The notes: a model not told the origin generated them from the letters alone. Numbered from the stretch's first letter, positions 45,982 to 54,792 are shown. The stretch is 64,000 nt of DNA from CALZKI01 sp045124055 (GCA_045124055.1 JBGVKZ010000038.1:14030-78029), one strand, 5' to 3'. Numbers and translations are program-made.

Positions 45982-46566
45982 ATGAGTGAAAAGTCCACAC
46001 AGAAAAGAAATCTTATATTGGAAAATGCGAAGAACGTCTTTGTAGAAAGAGGTTTTAAAAGCGTTACCATGAAGGATATCATTGAAGCCAGTGGTATTAG
46101 CCGTGGTGGATTATATCTGTATTTTTCAAGTACCAAAGAGATTTTTCTGGAAGTATTAAAGCAGGAAGCTGCTCAGGATGACGATGTTTTTTCGGATAAC
46201 TTTACAGAAGAAACAACAGCGGCAGACGTGTTATATCTGTTTTTACAGGAGCAGAAAAAGGAGCTCTTCAGGAAAAAGGATAATTTGACAGTTGCTATTT
46301 ATGAATATTATTTTAATGAAAGTATTTCCGGTAAGGGAAATGAATTGAAAAAACAGTTTGACAGGGCCACCAAGCTTGTGGCAAAGCTTATTGAAACTGG
46401 CGTAATGGAAGAAGTCTTTTATTGCGAAGATTGTATGGGTGCAGCACTGAATATTATGTATACTTTTGAGGGGATGAAGATTGCATCTAAAACAATGGGT
46501 GTGAAAGAAGCTACAGTAGATAAAGAGATTGACTATATTTTAAGTCAGTTGTCTGTGGCACAGTAG
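45982..46566 (+). CDS. TetR-family transcriptional regulator
   Basis: A 194-residue protein with a typical N-terminal TetR DNA-binding domain: ILENAKNVFVERGFKSVTMKDIIEASGISRGGLYLYFSSTKEIF (residues 10-55, helix-turn-helix at about 32-52). The variable C-terminal domain binds an unknown ligand. GTAGGAG precedes the ATG. The target is not obvious; candidates are its own operon or a distant transporter. Confidence 0.92.
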   Translation: MSEKSTQKRNLILENAKNVFVERGFKSVTMKDIIEASGISRGGLYLYFSSTKEIFLEVLKQEAAQDDDVFSDNFTEETTAADVLYLFLQEQKKELFRKKDNLTVAIYEYYFNESISGKGNELKKQFDRATKLVAKLIETGVMEEVFYCEDCMGAALNIMYTFEGMKIASKTMGVKEATVDKEIDYILSQLSVAQ

Positions 46567-46618
46567 TAAATTTATGACTGAAAAGGTCATTTGAAATAAT
46601 AAAGGAGTTTATTTAACA

Positions 46619-49600
46619 ATGGAAAACGTAAAAAGAATCTACGTGGAGAAAAAAGAGGCTTATGCTGTAAAGGCAAAAGAGTTGGAAGGAGATTTAAAGA
46701 GTTATTTAGGCATTCAGGGTGTTGAAAAAGTAAGAGTTTTCATTCGCTATGATGTGGAAAATCTGGAAGATGAAGTGTTTGAAAAAGCATGTGGTATGAT
46801 TTTCTCAGAACCACCGGTAGATATTTTATACAGAGAAAACTTTGATATTCCAGAAAATGGACGCGTGTTCAGTATGGAGTATTTACCAGGTCAGTTCGAC
46901 CAGAGAGCAGATTCTGCGGAACAGTGTGTAAAATTTATCAAAGAGGACGCGAATCCAATTATAAAAACAGCGACTACTTATTTAATTTGCGGTAATGTAA
47001 CCGATGAAGAATTTGAAAGTATTAAGGCATATTGCATTAACCCTGTGGATTCCAGAGAAGCAGATATGGAAAAACCAGAAACATTAGTGACTACATTTGA
47101 AGAACCAGCAGATGTAGCTATTTTTGATGGTTTCACAGATATGTCAGAGGGTGAGTTAAAAGACCTTTATATGTCTTTAGGTCTTGCTATGACTTTTAAG
47201 GATTTCTTACATATTCACAACTATTACAAAGGGGAAGAACACAGAAATCCATCAATGACAGAAATTCGTGTGTTGGATACCTATTGGTCAGACCATTGTC
47301 GTCATACAACTTTCTCAACAGAATTGAAAAATGTTACTTTTGAAGAAGGTTACTATTCTACACCGATTGAAACTGCATATCAGAGCTATTTAGATACAAG
47401 AGAAGAAATTTTTGCAGGCAGAGAGGACAAGTTCCCTTGTCTTATGGATTTAGCTTTAATGGCTATGAGAAAGCTGAAAAAAGACGGAAAACTTCAGGAT
47501 ATGGAAGAATCTGATGAAATCAATGCTTGTTCTATTGTAGTTCCTGTTACAGTAGATTATGGCAATGGACCTGAAAAAGAAGAATGGCTTGTATTCTTTA
47601 AAAATGAAACCCACAACCACCCAACAGAAATTGAACCATTTGGTGGTGCAGCTACTTGCCTTGGTGGTGCAATTCGTGACCCACTTTCAGGCCGTGGCTA
47701 TGTATATCAGGCAATGCGTGTTACTGGTGCAGCAGATCCAACTGTACCTGTAAAAGACACATTAAAAGGTAAATTACCACAGAAAAAATTGGTGCGTGGT
47801 GCAGCCAGTGGTTATTCTTCCTATGGTAATCAGATTGGACTTGCAACAGGTTTTGTAAAAGAAATCTATCACCCAGACTATGTGGCAAAAAGAATGGAAA
47901 TTGGTGCGGTAATGGGTGCAGCACCAAGAAGCAATGTTATTAGAGAAACTTCTGACCCAGGCGATATCATTATTTTATTAGGTGGACGTACAGGCCGTGA
48001 TGGTTGTGGTGGTGCAACAGGTTCTTCTAAAGTGCACACAGAACAGTCTATTGAAACCTGTGGTGCAGAGGTACAAAAAGGTAATGCACCAACAGAAAGA
48101 AAGATTCAGCGTCTTTTCCGTCGTTCAGAAGTAAGTAGCATTATTAAAAAATGTAACGACTTTGGTGCAGGCGGTGTATCCGTAGCGATTGGTGAATTAG
48201 CAGACGGCTTACAGGTAGATTTGGATAAAGTACCGAAAAAATATGCCGGTCTTGATGGAACAGAATTAGCTATTTCAGAATCACAGGAAAGAATGGCTGT
48301 TGTAGTTGACCCGAAAGACGTAGAAAAATTCTTGGGTTATGCAGCAGAAGAAAACTTGGAGGCAGTTCCAGTTGCCGAGGTAACAAAAGAGGCTCGTCTC
48401 GTATTAAAATGGAGAGGCAAAGAAATTGTAAATCTTTCCAGAGCATTCCTTGATACAAATGGTGCACATCAGGAAACAGATGTTTATGTAGAAACACCAA
48501 ATAAGGAAGAAAATTATTTTGAAAAAATAGCTGTGAAGGAAGTAGCAGATGCACTTGAAAAAGATGATGTAAAGACAGCTTGGCTTTCACTTCTTAATGA
48601 CTTAAATGTATGTTCACAAAAAGGTTTGGTGGAAATGTTTGACGCTTCCATCGGTGCCGGAAGTGTATTTATGCCATACGGTGGTAAATATCAGCTGACA
48701 GAAACACAGACTATGGTGGCAAAATTACCTGTATTAAAGGGTAGTTCTGATACAGTTACAATGATGAGTTATGGTTTTGACCCGTACTTGTCTTCTTGGA
48801 GTCCATACCACGGTGCTGTATATGCGGTAACAGAATCTATGGCAAAAATCGTAGCAAATGGTGGCGATTATAAGAAGATTCGATTTACTTTCCAGGAATA
48901 TTTCAGAAGAATGACTCAGGACCCTACTAGATGGAGTCAGCCATTTGCAGCACTTCTTGGTGCTTATGATGCACAGATGGGATATGGTCTTCCGTCGATT
49001 GGTGGAAAAGACAGTATGTCAGGTACTTTCAACGATATTGATGTACCACCAACTTTAGTTTCTTTTGCAGTAGACGTAACTACAAGACAGAACATTATTT
49101 CACCTGAACTTAAAAAAGCGGGTAACAAGCTTGTTTTATTTGAAATCGAAAAAGATGAATTTGATATTCCTGTATATGAAAAAGTAATGAATACTTACGA
49201 TGCTATTCTTTCTATGATGGAAGAAAACTATGTAGCTTCTGCTTATGCCCTTGATTCCAATGGTCTTGCTGCTGCAATGAGTAAAATGGCATTTGGTAAT
49301 CAGCTTGGCGTAAAAGTTTCGGATGATTTACAGGCAAAAGAATTGTTTGCTAACGGACTTGGCAATATTGTATGTGAAGTTAGTGAAGCTGCACTTGCTT
49401 ATATGGAAGAAAATGATATTGACTATGTTGTAGTTGGTGAAGTAACTGAAGAAGCAGCCTTTGTGTACGGTGATACTACAATTTCTATGGACGAAGCAAT
49501 TAGTACATGGAAAGCAAAATTGGATAAAGTATTCCCTTATACATCTACAAAAGAAAAAGAAAAAGTAGATACTGGATTATATAATGCAGATTCTATTTAT

Positions 49601-50419
49601 ATCTGCAAAAATAAAGTGGCTCGTCCAACTGTATTTATTCCAGTATTCCCAGGTACAAACTGTGAATACGATAGTGCAAGAGCCTTTGAAAGAGCTGGTG
49701 CAGATACGATTGTAAAAGTATTTAAGAACCAGAATGCAGAAGATATCAGAAGCTCAGTTGCAGAATTTGAAAAAGCAATTAATCAGGCACAGATTATTAT
49801 GTTCCCAGGCGGATTCTCTGCAGGTGATGAACCAGATGGAAGTGCGAAGTTCTTTGCAACGGCCTTCCAGAATGAAAAGATGAAAGAAGCAGTTACAAAA
49901 CTTTTGAATGAAAGAGATGGTCTTGCACTTGGTATTTGTAATGGTTTCCAGGCACTTATTAAGTTAGGACTTGTACCAAACGGACAGATTACAGGTCAGG
50001 ATGCTAATTCGCCTACATTAACGTACAATACAATTAACCGTCACATTTCCAAGATGGTATATACAAAAGTTGTTTCTAACAAATCACCATGGCTTATGGA
50101 AGCAGAACTTGGTAAAACTTATGTTAACCCTGCTTCTCACGGTGAAGGTAGATTCGTAGCACCAAAGGAATGGATTGATAAATTGTTTGCAAATGGTCAG
50201 GTTGCAACACAGTATGCAGACATTTATGGAAATGTCTCTATGGACGAAGAATGGAACATCAATGGTTCTTATGCGTCTATTGAAGGTATTACTTCTCCTG
50301 ACGGAAGATGTTTTGGTAAGATGGCTCACTCTGAAAGACGTGATTTATCCGTAGCTATGAATATTTACGGGGAACAGGATATGAAAATCTTTGAATCAGG
50401 TGTGAAATACTTCAAATAG
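46619..50419 (+). CDS. purL: Phosphoribosylformylglycinamidine synthase, single-chain
   Basis: A 1266-residue FGAM synthase that converts FGAR to FGAM with glutamine and ATP. The two PurM-like halves contain KNETHNHPTEIEPFGGAA, RDPLSGRG and GIGGKDSMSGT-like segments. The C-terminal glutaminase domain is complete: FPGTNCEYD, the nucleophile Cys in LGICNGFQAL, and the His/Glu pair in the final part. This contrasts with the degraded glutaminase of guaA in the same window. AAAGGAG precedes the ATG. It lies 8 bases before queH and is separate from the other purine genes. Confidence 0.97.
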   Translation: MENVKRIYVEKKEAYAVKAKELEGDLKSYLGIQGVEKVRVFIRYDVENLEDEVFEKACGMIFSEPPVDILYRENFDIPENGRVFSMEYLPGQFDQRADSAEQCVKFIKEDANPIIKTATTYLICGNVTDEEFESIKAYCINPVDSREADMEKPETLVTTFEEPADVAIFDGFTDMSEGELKDLYMSLGLAMTFKDFLHIHNYYKGEEHRNPSMTEIRVLDTYWSDHCRHTTFSTELKNVTFEEGYYSTPIETAYQSYLDTREEIFAGREDKFPCLMDLALMAMRKLKKDGKLQDMEESDEINACSIVVPVTVDYGNGPEKEEWLVFFKNETHNHPTEIEPFGGAATCLGGAIRDPLSGRGYVYQAMRVTGAADPTVPVKDTLKGKLPQKKLVRGAASGYSSYGNQIGLATGFVKEIYHPDYVAKRMEIGAVMGAAPRSNVIRETSDPGDIIILLGGRTGRDGCGGATGSSKVHTEQSIETCGAEVQKGNAPTERKIQRLFRRSEVSSIIKKCNDFGAGGVSVAIGELADGLQVDLDKVPKKYAGLDGTELAISESQERMAVVVDPKDVEKFLGYAAEENLEAVPVAEVTKEARLVLKWRGKEIVNLSRAFLDTNGAHQETDVYVETPNKEENYFEKIAVKEVADALEKDDVKTAWLSLLNDLNVCSQKGLVEMFDASIGAGSVFMPYGGKYQLTETQTMVAKLPVLKGSSDTVTMMSYGFDPYLSSWSPYHGAVYAVTESMAKIVANGGDYKKIRFTFQEYFRRMTQDPTRWSQPFAALLGAYDAQMGYGLPSIGGKDSMSGTFNDIDVPPTLVSFAVDVTTRQNIISPELKKAGNKLVLFEIEKDEFDIPVYEKVMNTYDAILSMMEENYVASAYALDSNGLAAAMSKMAFGNQLGVKVSDDLQAKELFANGLGNIVCEVSEAALAYMEENDIDYVVVGEVTEEAAFVYGDTTISMDEAISTWKAKLDKVFPYTSTKEKEKVDTGLYNADSIYICKNKVARPTVFIPVFPGTNCEYDSARAFERAGADTIVKVFKNQNAEDIRSSVAEFEKAINQAQIIMFPGGFSAGDEPDGSAKFFATAFQNEKMKEAVTKLLNERDGLALGICNGFQALIKLGLVPNGQITGQDANSPTLTYNTINRHISKMVYTKVVSNKSPWLMEAELGKTYVNPASHGEGRFVAPKEWIDKLFANGQVATQYADIYGNVSMDEEWNINGSYASIEGITSPDGRCFGKMAHSERRDLSVAMNIYGEQDMKIFESGVKYFK

Positions 50420-50427
50420 AGGTTTTT

Positions 50428-51096
50428 ATGAATTATCAAAAACAGCTTGAAGAACTAATTTTACAAAATGAAAATAGCAGGAAAAAATTACTATTACATA
50501 GTTGCTGTGCACCGTGCAGCAGCTATGTTTTAGAGTATTTAAGAGAATATTTTGATATTACGGTTTTTTTCTATAATCCGAATATTTCAAGTAGTATAGA
50601 ATACGAAAAACGTATGCAGGAGGAAATTCGTTTAATAGAAGCTTATAATGAGCAAGTAAGAAATGGTAATTTTGAAAATATGAATTCTACCAGAAAAGCT
50701 GGACTCATTCAAATTATAGAGGCAGAATATGAGCCTTCTAAATTTTATGAGGCAGTGAAAGGCTATGAGGATTTGGGCGAAGGAAGCATAAGATGCAGAA
50801 AATGTTTTGAACTTCGTCTTGGCGAAAGTGCAAAGGTAGCCAAAAATAGAGGCTTTGATTATTTTACAACTACGTTGACGATTAGCCCGCTGAAAAATGC
50901 AGAATGGCTCAACGAGATAGGTGCTTTCTGGGGAGAAAAAGAGGGAATTTTATTTTTACCATCAGATTTTAAGAAAAAAGATGGTTATAAAAGGTCTATA
51001 CAGTTATCAAAGGACTTTGGACTTTATAGACAGGACTTTTGCGGTTGTGCTTTTTCCAAGACAGAAATGGAACAAAGACGTAAGATGCAAGAGTAA
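50428..51096 (+). CDS. queH: Epoxyqueuosine reductase QueH
   Basis: A 222-residue QueH (DUF208 family), which performs the last step of queuosine synthesis on tRNA. The Cys motifs for the iron-sulfur and metal site are visible: LLHSCCAPCSSY near residue 22, RCRKCFELRL, and DFCGCAFS near the C-terminus. It starts 8 bases after purL. No other que genes are near; QueH may work with salvaged precursor (inference). Confidence 0.95.
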   Translation: MNYQKQLEELILQNENSRKKLLLHSCCAPCSSYVLEYLREYFDITVFFYNPNISSSIEYEKRMQEEIRLIEAYNEQVRNGNFENMNSTRKAGLIQIIEAEYEPSKFYEAVKGYEDLGEGSIRCRKCFELRLGESAKVAKNRGFDYFTTTLTISPLKNAEWLNEIGAFWGEKEGILFLPSDFKKKDGYKRSIQLSKDFGLYRQDFCGCAFSKTEMEQRRKMQE

Positions 51097-51117
51097 AATG
51101 AAAAATGGGAGTAAATT

Positions 51118-52884
51118 ATGAAGAAGATTTTGGAACTTATTTCGGAAGAAATGAAAAAAGGTTTTGCCCTGGCGGGATATAACGAGGAGCTTGGAAAAGT
51201 TACTTTGTCTAATAGACCTGACCTGTGCGAGTATCAGTGTAATGGTGCTATGGCAGGGGCAAAACAGTACAAAAAGGCACCACTTGTTATTGCAAATGAT
51301 GTAGCTGAAAAATTAAAAGACAGTAACATTTTTTCAGAAGTAAGCGTTATCGCACCGGGATTTTTAAATTTAAGAATCAGCAATGCGTTTTTGCGTGACT
51401 ATTTAGATGGAATGAGTCGCGACCGTAAATTCGGCTTGGAACCAGTATCTTGTCCGAAAAAAATTATCATTGACTATGGCGGACCAAACGTAGCAAAACC
51501 ATTACACGTAGGTCATCTTCGTTCTGCGATTATTGGTGAAAGTATTAAACGAATTTTGCGATATGCAGGAAATGAGGTCATTGGTGATATTCATTTAGGA
51601 GACTGGGGACTTCAGATGGGGCTTATTATTACAGAATTAAAGGCTCGTCATCCGGAATTGATTTATTTTGATGAAAACTATACAGGGGAGTATCCAAAGG
51701 AAGCTCCTTTTACGATTTCTGAATTGGAGGAAATTTATCCAACAGCCAGTGCAAAATCCAAAGAAGATGCTGCTTATAAAGAAGCCGCAATGGACGCTAC
51801 TTTCAAATTGCAAAGTGGTGTGAAAGGTTATAGAGCTCTTTGGAAGCACATTTTGAATGTATCTGTTACAGATTTGAAACGTAATTACAACAATTTGAAC
51901 GTAGAGTTCGATTTGTGGAAGGGTGAATCAGATGTTCACGACTTGATTCCTGAAATGGTCACCTATATGAAGGAAGAAGGTTATGCATATGAAAGTGAAG
52001 GTGCCTTGGTTGTAGATGTCAAAGAAGAAAGCGATACAAAAGAGATTCCTCCTTGTATGATTTTAAAATCAGATGGAGCATCTTTGTACAATACAACAGA
52101 CTTAGCAACTATTATGGAACGTATGAGTGTTATCAAACCAGACGAAATTATCTATGTAGTAGACAAGCGTCAGGATTTATATTTCGAGCAGGTTTTCCGC
52201 TGTGCTAGAAAAACAAAATTGGTTTCACCACGTGTAAGTCTTAAATTCTTAGGTTTCGGTACAATGAATGGGAAAGATGGCAAGCCTTTCAAAACTCGTG
52301 AAGGCGGTGTTATGCGTCTGGAATATTTAATTTCTGAAATCAACGAAGAAATGTATAAAAAAATTATGGCTGGTCGAGATATCAGTGAAGAAGAAGCCAG
52401 AGAAATTGCAAAAACGGTTGGCTTAAGTGCCATTAAATATGGTGACTTATCAAATCAGGCAAGCAAAGACTATATTTTTGATATTGACAGATTTACTTCT
52501 TTTGAAGGAGATACAGGTCCATATATTTTATATACAGTGGTTCGTATTAAATCAATTTTGAACAAATATAAAGAAAATGGTGGTTCACTTTCTTTAGTGA
52601 CGCTCCAAAATCCATCAAGTGTTTCTGAAAAGGAATTGATGATGGAAGTGGCTAAATTTAATGAAGTAATGGAAAATGCGGCAAATGATATTGCACCACA
52701 CAAAATTTGTGCGTACATTTATGATTTAGCAAATGCATTTAATCATTTTTATCATGAAACAAAAATTCTCACTGAGGAAGATGAAACAAAGAAAAACAGC
52801 TTTATTGCATTACTTGTTTTAACGAGAGATGTTTTGGAAACTTGCATTGAAGTATTAGGATTTTCTGCACCAGAGAGAATGTAA
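51118..52884 (+). CDS. argS: Arginyl-tRNA synthetase
   Basis: A 588-residue class I enzyme that charges tRNA-Arg. An N-terminal additional domain (residues 1-110) is followed by the HIGH-type signature YGGPNVAKPLHVGHLRS. A FKTREGGVMRLEYL segment occupies the place of the KMSKS loop, as in many ArgS that lack the strict KMSKS. The DALR anticodon-binding domain closes the protein. It lies 21 bases after queH, and a terminator follows. No T-box is present. Confidence 0.97.
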   Translation: MKKILELISEEMKKGFALAGYNEELGKVTLSNRPDLCEYQCNGAMAGAKQYKKAPLVIANDVAEKLKDSNIFSEVSVIAPGFLNLRISNAFLRDYLDGMSRDRKFGLEPVSCPKKIIIDYGGPNVAKPLHVGHLRSAIIGESIKRILRYAGNEVIGDIHLGDWGLQMGLIITELKARHPELIYFDENYTGEYPKEAPFTISELEEIYPTASAKSKEDAAYKEAAMDATFKLQSGVKGYRALWKHILNVSVTDLKRNYNNLNVEFDLWKGESDVHDLIPEMVTYMKEEGYAYESEGALVVDVKEESDTKEIPPCMILKSDGASLYNTTDLATIMERMSVIKPDEIIYVVDKRQDLYFEQVFRCARKTKLVSPRVSLKFLGFGTMNGKDGKPFKTREGGVMRLEYLISEINEEMYKKIMAGRDISEEEAREIAKTVGLSAIKYGDLSNQASKDYIFDIDRFTSFEGDTGPYILYTVVRIKSILNKYKENGGSLSLVTLQNPSSVSEKELMMEVAKFNEVMENAANDIAPHKICAYIYDLANAFNHFYHETKILTEEDETKKNSFIALLVLTRDVLETCIEVLGFSAPERM

Positions 52885-52904
52885 TCAGAAATTATAGGAA
52901 TAAA

Positions 52905-52967
52905 TTATTTGAAATGGGACTCGAAAACGGGTTCCATTTTTTCTTGTTTGTTGGAGTACTCTTGCAT
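52905..52967 (-). CDS. Possible 20-residue micro-ORF with a perfect ribosome site
   Basis: On the minus strand AAAGGAGG stands at the ideal distance before ATG, and the frame (MQEYSNKQEKMEPVFESHFK) ends at TAA. It overlaps the argS terminator on the opposite strand. On the minus strand it is preceded by the hairpin at 52991-53011. It could be a small peptide gene, an antisense regulator of argS 3'-end formation, or chance. Confidence 0.3.
   Translation of the reverse strand: MQEYSNKQEKMEPVFESHFK
52914..52943 (+). terminator. argS terminator
   Basis: ATGGGACTCG / CGGGTTCCAT with loop AAAA (one G-U and one mismatch), followed by TTTTTTC. Confidence 0.88.
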
Positions 52968-52990
52968 TTGTCCTCCTTTGTAAAATAATT

Positions 52991-53034
52991 GCCCTGCCAT
53001 AAAGGCAGGGCGACAATGTTAATCCCTACATTGT
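52991..53034. repeat. Two adjacent hairpins upstream of the radical SAM gene
   Basis: A perfect 8-bp stem GCCCTGCC / GGCAGGGC (52991-52998 and 53004-53011) is followed directly by a 7-bp inverted repeat ACAATGT / ACATTGT (53013-53019 and 53028-53034). On the minus strand the first has an AATTATTTTA tail, so it may be a weak terminator in that direction. Confidence 0.7.
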
Positions 53035-53110
53035 GAAAGGTAATTGTAGAGTTATTATATGCAATGAAATAGGAAATGTAAAGAGGAAGAAATTAAAAAA
53101 TGATAAATTC

Positions 53111-53139
53111 TTGCAACACTTCCTTACTAATAATATAAT
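53111..53139 (+). promoter_or_regulatory. Promoter of the radical SAM gene
   Basis: TTGCAA (53111-53116), a 17-bp spacer, TATAAT (53134-53139). The start site near 53146 leaves only a ~16-base leader to the chosen ATG, containing the ribosome site. Confidence 0.8.
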
Positions 53140-53161
53140 AAGTGTAGAAGGTGAGATGATT

Positions 53162-53782
53162 ATGAAAAAGAAGCAAGAACCTTTTCGGATTCAAGCGATT
53201 AACAGACATAGAATGTATATTGATGGTAAAGGCATAAATACGCTTGTAGGACTTTATGGCTGTCCGCTAAAATGTAAGTATTGTCTCAATAAAGAACAGT
53301 TGGCTAAAGTAAAATATCAGGAGATTTCACCAGAGGTTTTGGCAGAGAAGGTGCTGATTGACTATTGCTATTTTAAGGCAACGGGTGGAGGAGTGACCTT
53401 TGGAGGAGGTGAACCCCTACTCCATAGTAGTCAAATTAAGGATTTTCGTAATTATTTGCCAGAAGATATACCCATAAGAGTAGAGACATCGTTAAATGTG
53501 GCCACAGAGCATCTTGTTTGTGTGCTTGGGACAGTGGATACCTATATTATTGATGTTAAATCATTAAATGAAAAAGTATATATGGACTATACAGGTTTAA
53601 ATAATCAATATGTGCTCAAAAATTTACGCATTTTGTGTGAGAGCAACTTACAAGATAAGTGTAAAATACGCATTCCGAATATTAAAGGTTATACGACAGA
53701 GCAGGATATTGATGACACTAAAGCATCCATTAAGGCAATGGGGTTTGAAAATTTAGACATTTTTGATTATGTGGTAAGGTAA
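53162..53782 (+). CDS. Small radical SAM enzyme of the glycyl-radical-activase type
   Basis: A 206-residue protein. The [4Fe-4S] cluster motif is GCPLKCKYC (Cys-x3-Cys-x2-Cys) near residues 36-43, and the SAM-binding glycine motif is TFGGGEPLL. Further elements are VETSLNV and IIDVKSLN, as in activases of pyruvate formate-lyase type. It lacks the ferredoxin insert of larger activases. A possible ATG at 53156 is two codons earlier; earlier starts precede the promoter. The next gene, 39 bases downstream, encodes a Cys-rich mini-protein and is the probable partner. It could activate a glycyl radical enzyme elsewhere, or modify that protein. Substrate unknown. Confidence 0.85.
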   Translation: MKKKQEPFRIQAINRHRMYIDGKGINTLVGLYGCPLKCKYCLNKEQLAKVKYQEISPEVLAEKVLIDYCYFKATGGGVTFGGGEPLLHSSQIKDFRNYLPEDIPIRVETSLNVATEHLVCVLGTVDTYIIDVKSLNEKVYMDYTGLNNQYVLKNLRILCESNLQDKCKIRIPNIKGYTTEQDIDDTKASIKAMGFENLDIFDYVVR

Positions 53783-53821
53783 TAAGTTATGTTTATATAA
53801 GATTTTGGAGGAGGGTTATTT

Positions 53822-54166
53822 ATGAACAAACACAAAGAAAAATGCGAGCATTTAAAACAAATTAGAAAAAATGTGGCGGACTCTTTGGGGGTAGATTTGA
53901 AACAGAGAGAATGTACTTTTGAAGGGGAATGCAAAGGGACTTGTCCTAAATGTGAGCAGGAAGAAAATATTTTGAAAAAGGCACTATTAAAAGGTTCTGC
54001 TGTAGCTGCTGCGGCTGCCATTACTCTGACAGGTTGTGGCGCAGGAGAGTTTAATTATGAGAGGATTGATGGCGAAATGAGCGTGGAAGAACCGGACAGA
54101 ATAGAACTGGATTTAGAAGGCGATTTGGCAATTAGTCCAGAAAGTGATATTATCATCGAAGCATAA
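53822..54166 (+). CDS. Cys-rich mini-protein with an internal lipobox-like segment
   Basis: A 114-residue protein. The N-terminal ~50 residues hold C8, H10 and a C31-x5-C37-x3-C41-x2-C44 cluster (ECTFEGECKGTCPKCEQEE), which could bind a metal or Fe-S cluster. A basic stretch and a hydrophobic run (about 58-69) then end in LTGCG, with C72 at a lipobox position. The last 42 residues are acidic. If processed as a lipoprotein, an unusual 71-residue leader containing the whole Cys cluster would be removed. GGAGG precedes the ATG. It lies 39 bases after the radical SAM gene, and I recall the two families as frequent neighbours (unverified). Function unknown. Confidence 0.8.
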   Translation: MNKHKEKCEHLKQIRKNVADSLGVDLKQRECTFEGECKGTCPKCEQEENILKKALLKGSAVAAAAAITLTGCGAGEFNYERIDGEMSVEEPDRIELDLEGDLAISPESDIIIEA

Positions 54167-54182
54167 GGAAAAGAAGTAGTAT

Positions 54183-54213
54183 GAAGGCGAAATGAAAGAT
54201 TCATTTCGCCTTC
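54183..54213. terminator. Perfect hairpin between convergent genes
   Basis: A 14-bp perfect stem GAAGGCGAAATGAA / TTCATTTCGCCTTC with a 3-nt loop. T-tracts are modest on both sides. Confidence 0.75.
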
Positions 54214-54686
54214 TATTGTTTATCAGGATTTGTTAATTGATGTATGGTATCTATAACAAATTCCTTGCAAAATTCACAGTTATTGCCAGATAATGGGCAA
54301 GTGAAAGAATACATATCCTTATGAGCGGATAGTGTGTTGATATAATCCATTTTGTATTTAATGTGATTAAACAAAAGCACAAGAAATTCCATATTGCTAG
54401 GTCGTTTGGAAAGATTATATTCACCAAAAATTTGAGGGAGAAGTTCTTTGTTGTCTTCTTTATCCCAAATGGTTTTAATCACGCTTCGCATATTTTTTTC
54501 AACGCATAAACTGGAGGTGTTATGTTCTTTTGCAATTTCCACATAAAGAACTTTTGTTACAGGCGTAAAATACGTTTCATTTTTCTGAATGTAGCAAATA
54601 CTGGATATGATGTATTCACAACCTTTATACATTTTTTGAATGCCTAGTTTTTGCAACAATGCTATCGTATAGCCCCTATAATCCAT
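54213..54686 (-). CDS. Stand-alone Spo0A C-terminal-type DNA-binding protein with Cys-rich tail
   Basis: A 157-residue protein resembling the effector domain of Spo0A. The match covers LLQKLGIQKMYKGCEYI, the FTPVTKVLYVEIAKEHNTS helix, VEKNMRSVIKTIW (recognition-helix region) and RPSNMEFLVLLFNHIK. The N-terminal phospho-receiver domain of Spo0A is missing. The C-terminus carries an extra CPLSGNNCEFC cluster (Cys-x6-Cys-x2-Cys). The ATG at 54686 follows AAGGAGA; an ATG eight codons upstream lacks a ribosome site. It is divergent from a lipoprotein gene, and TCGACCTTT repeats lie between them. It is probably a transcription factor not controlled by the usual phosphorelay. Confidence 0.85.
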   Translation of the reverse strand: MDYRGYTIALLQKLGIQKMYKGCEYIISSICYIQKNETYFTPVTKVLYVEIAKEHNTSSLCVEKNMRSVIKTIWDKEDNKELLPQIFGEYNLSKRPSNMEFLVLLFNHIKYKMDYINTLSAHKDMYSFTCPLSGNNCEFCKEFVIDTIHQLTNPDKQ

Positions 54687-54773
54687 TATAAATCTATCTC
54701 CTTTACACATAACAGATACTGCACTATATAAATTATGGTAAAAGATTACTATATGAAATACAAACGCATAATT

Positions 54774-54792
54774 TCGACCTTTATCGACCTTT
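54774..54792. promoter_or_regulatory. Tandem TCGACCTTT repeats, candidate 0A-like boxes
   Basis: TCGACCTTT occurs at 54774-54782 and 54784-54792, exactly 10 bp apart. In reverse the units read AAAGGTCGA, sharing GTCGA with the Spo0A box. They lie 26 bases upstream of the lipoprotein -35 box and in the leader region of the orphan Spo0A-like gene. Confidence 0.5.

Noticed and set aside
53162..53782. Assigning the radical SAM gene as nrdG for the NrdD in this window
   Set aside because: It is 29 kb away, its sequence around the cluster looks closer to other activases, and it is paired with an unrelated Cys-rich gene; the assignment cannot be supported.
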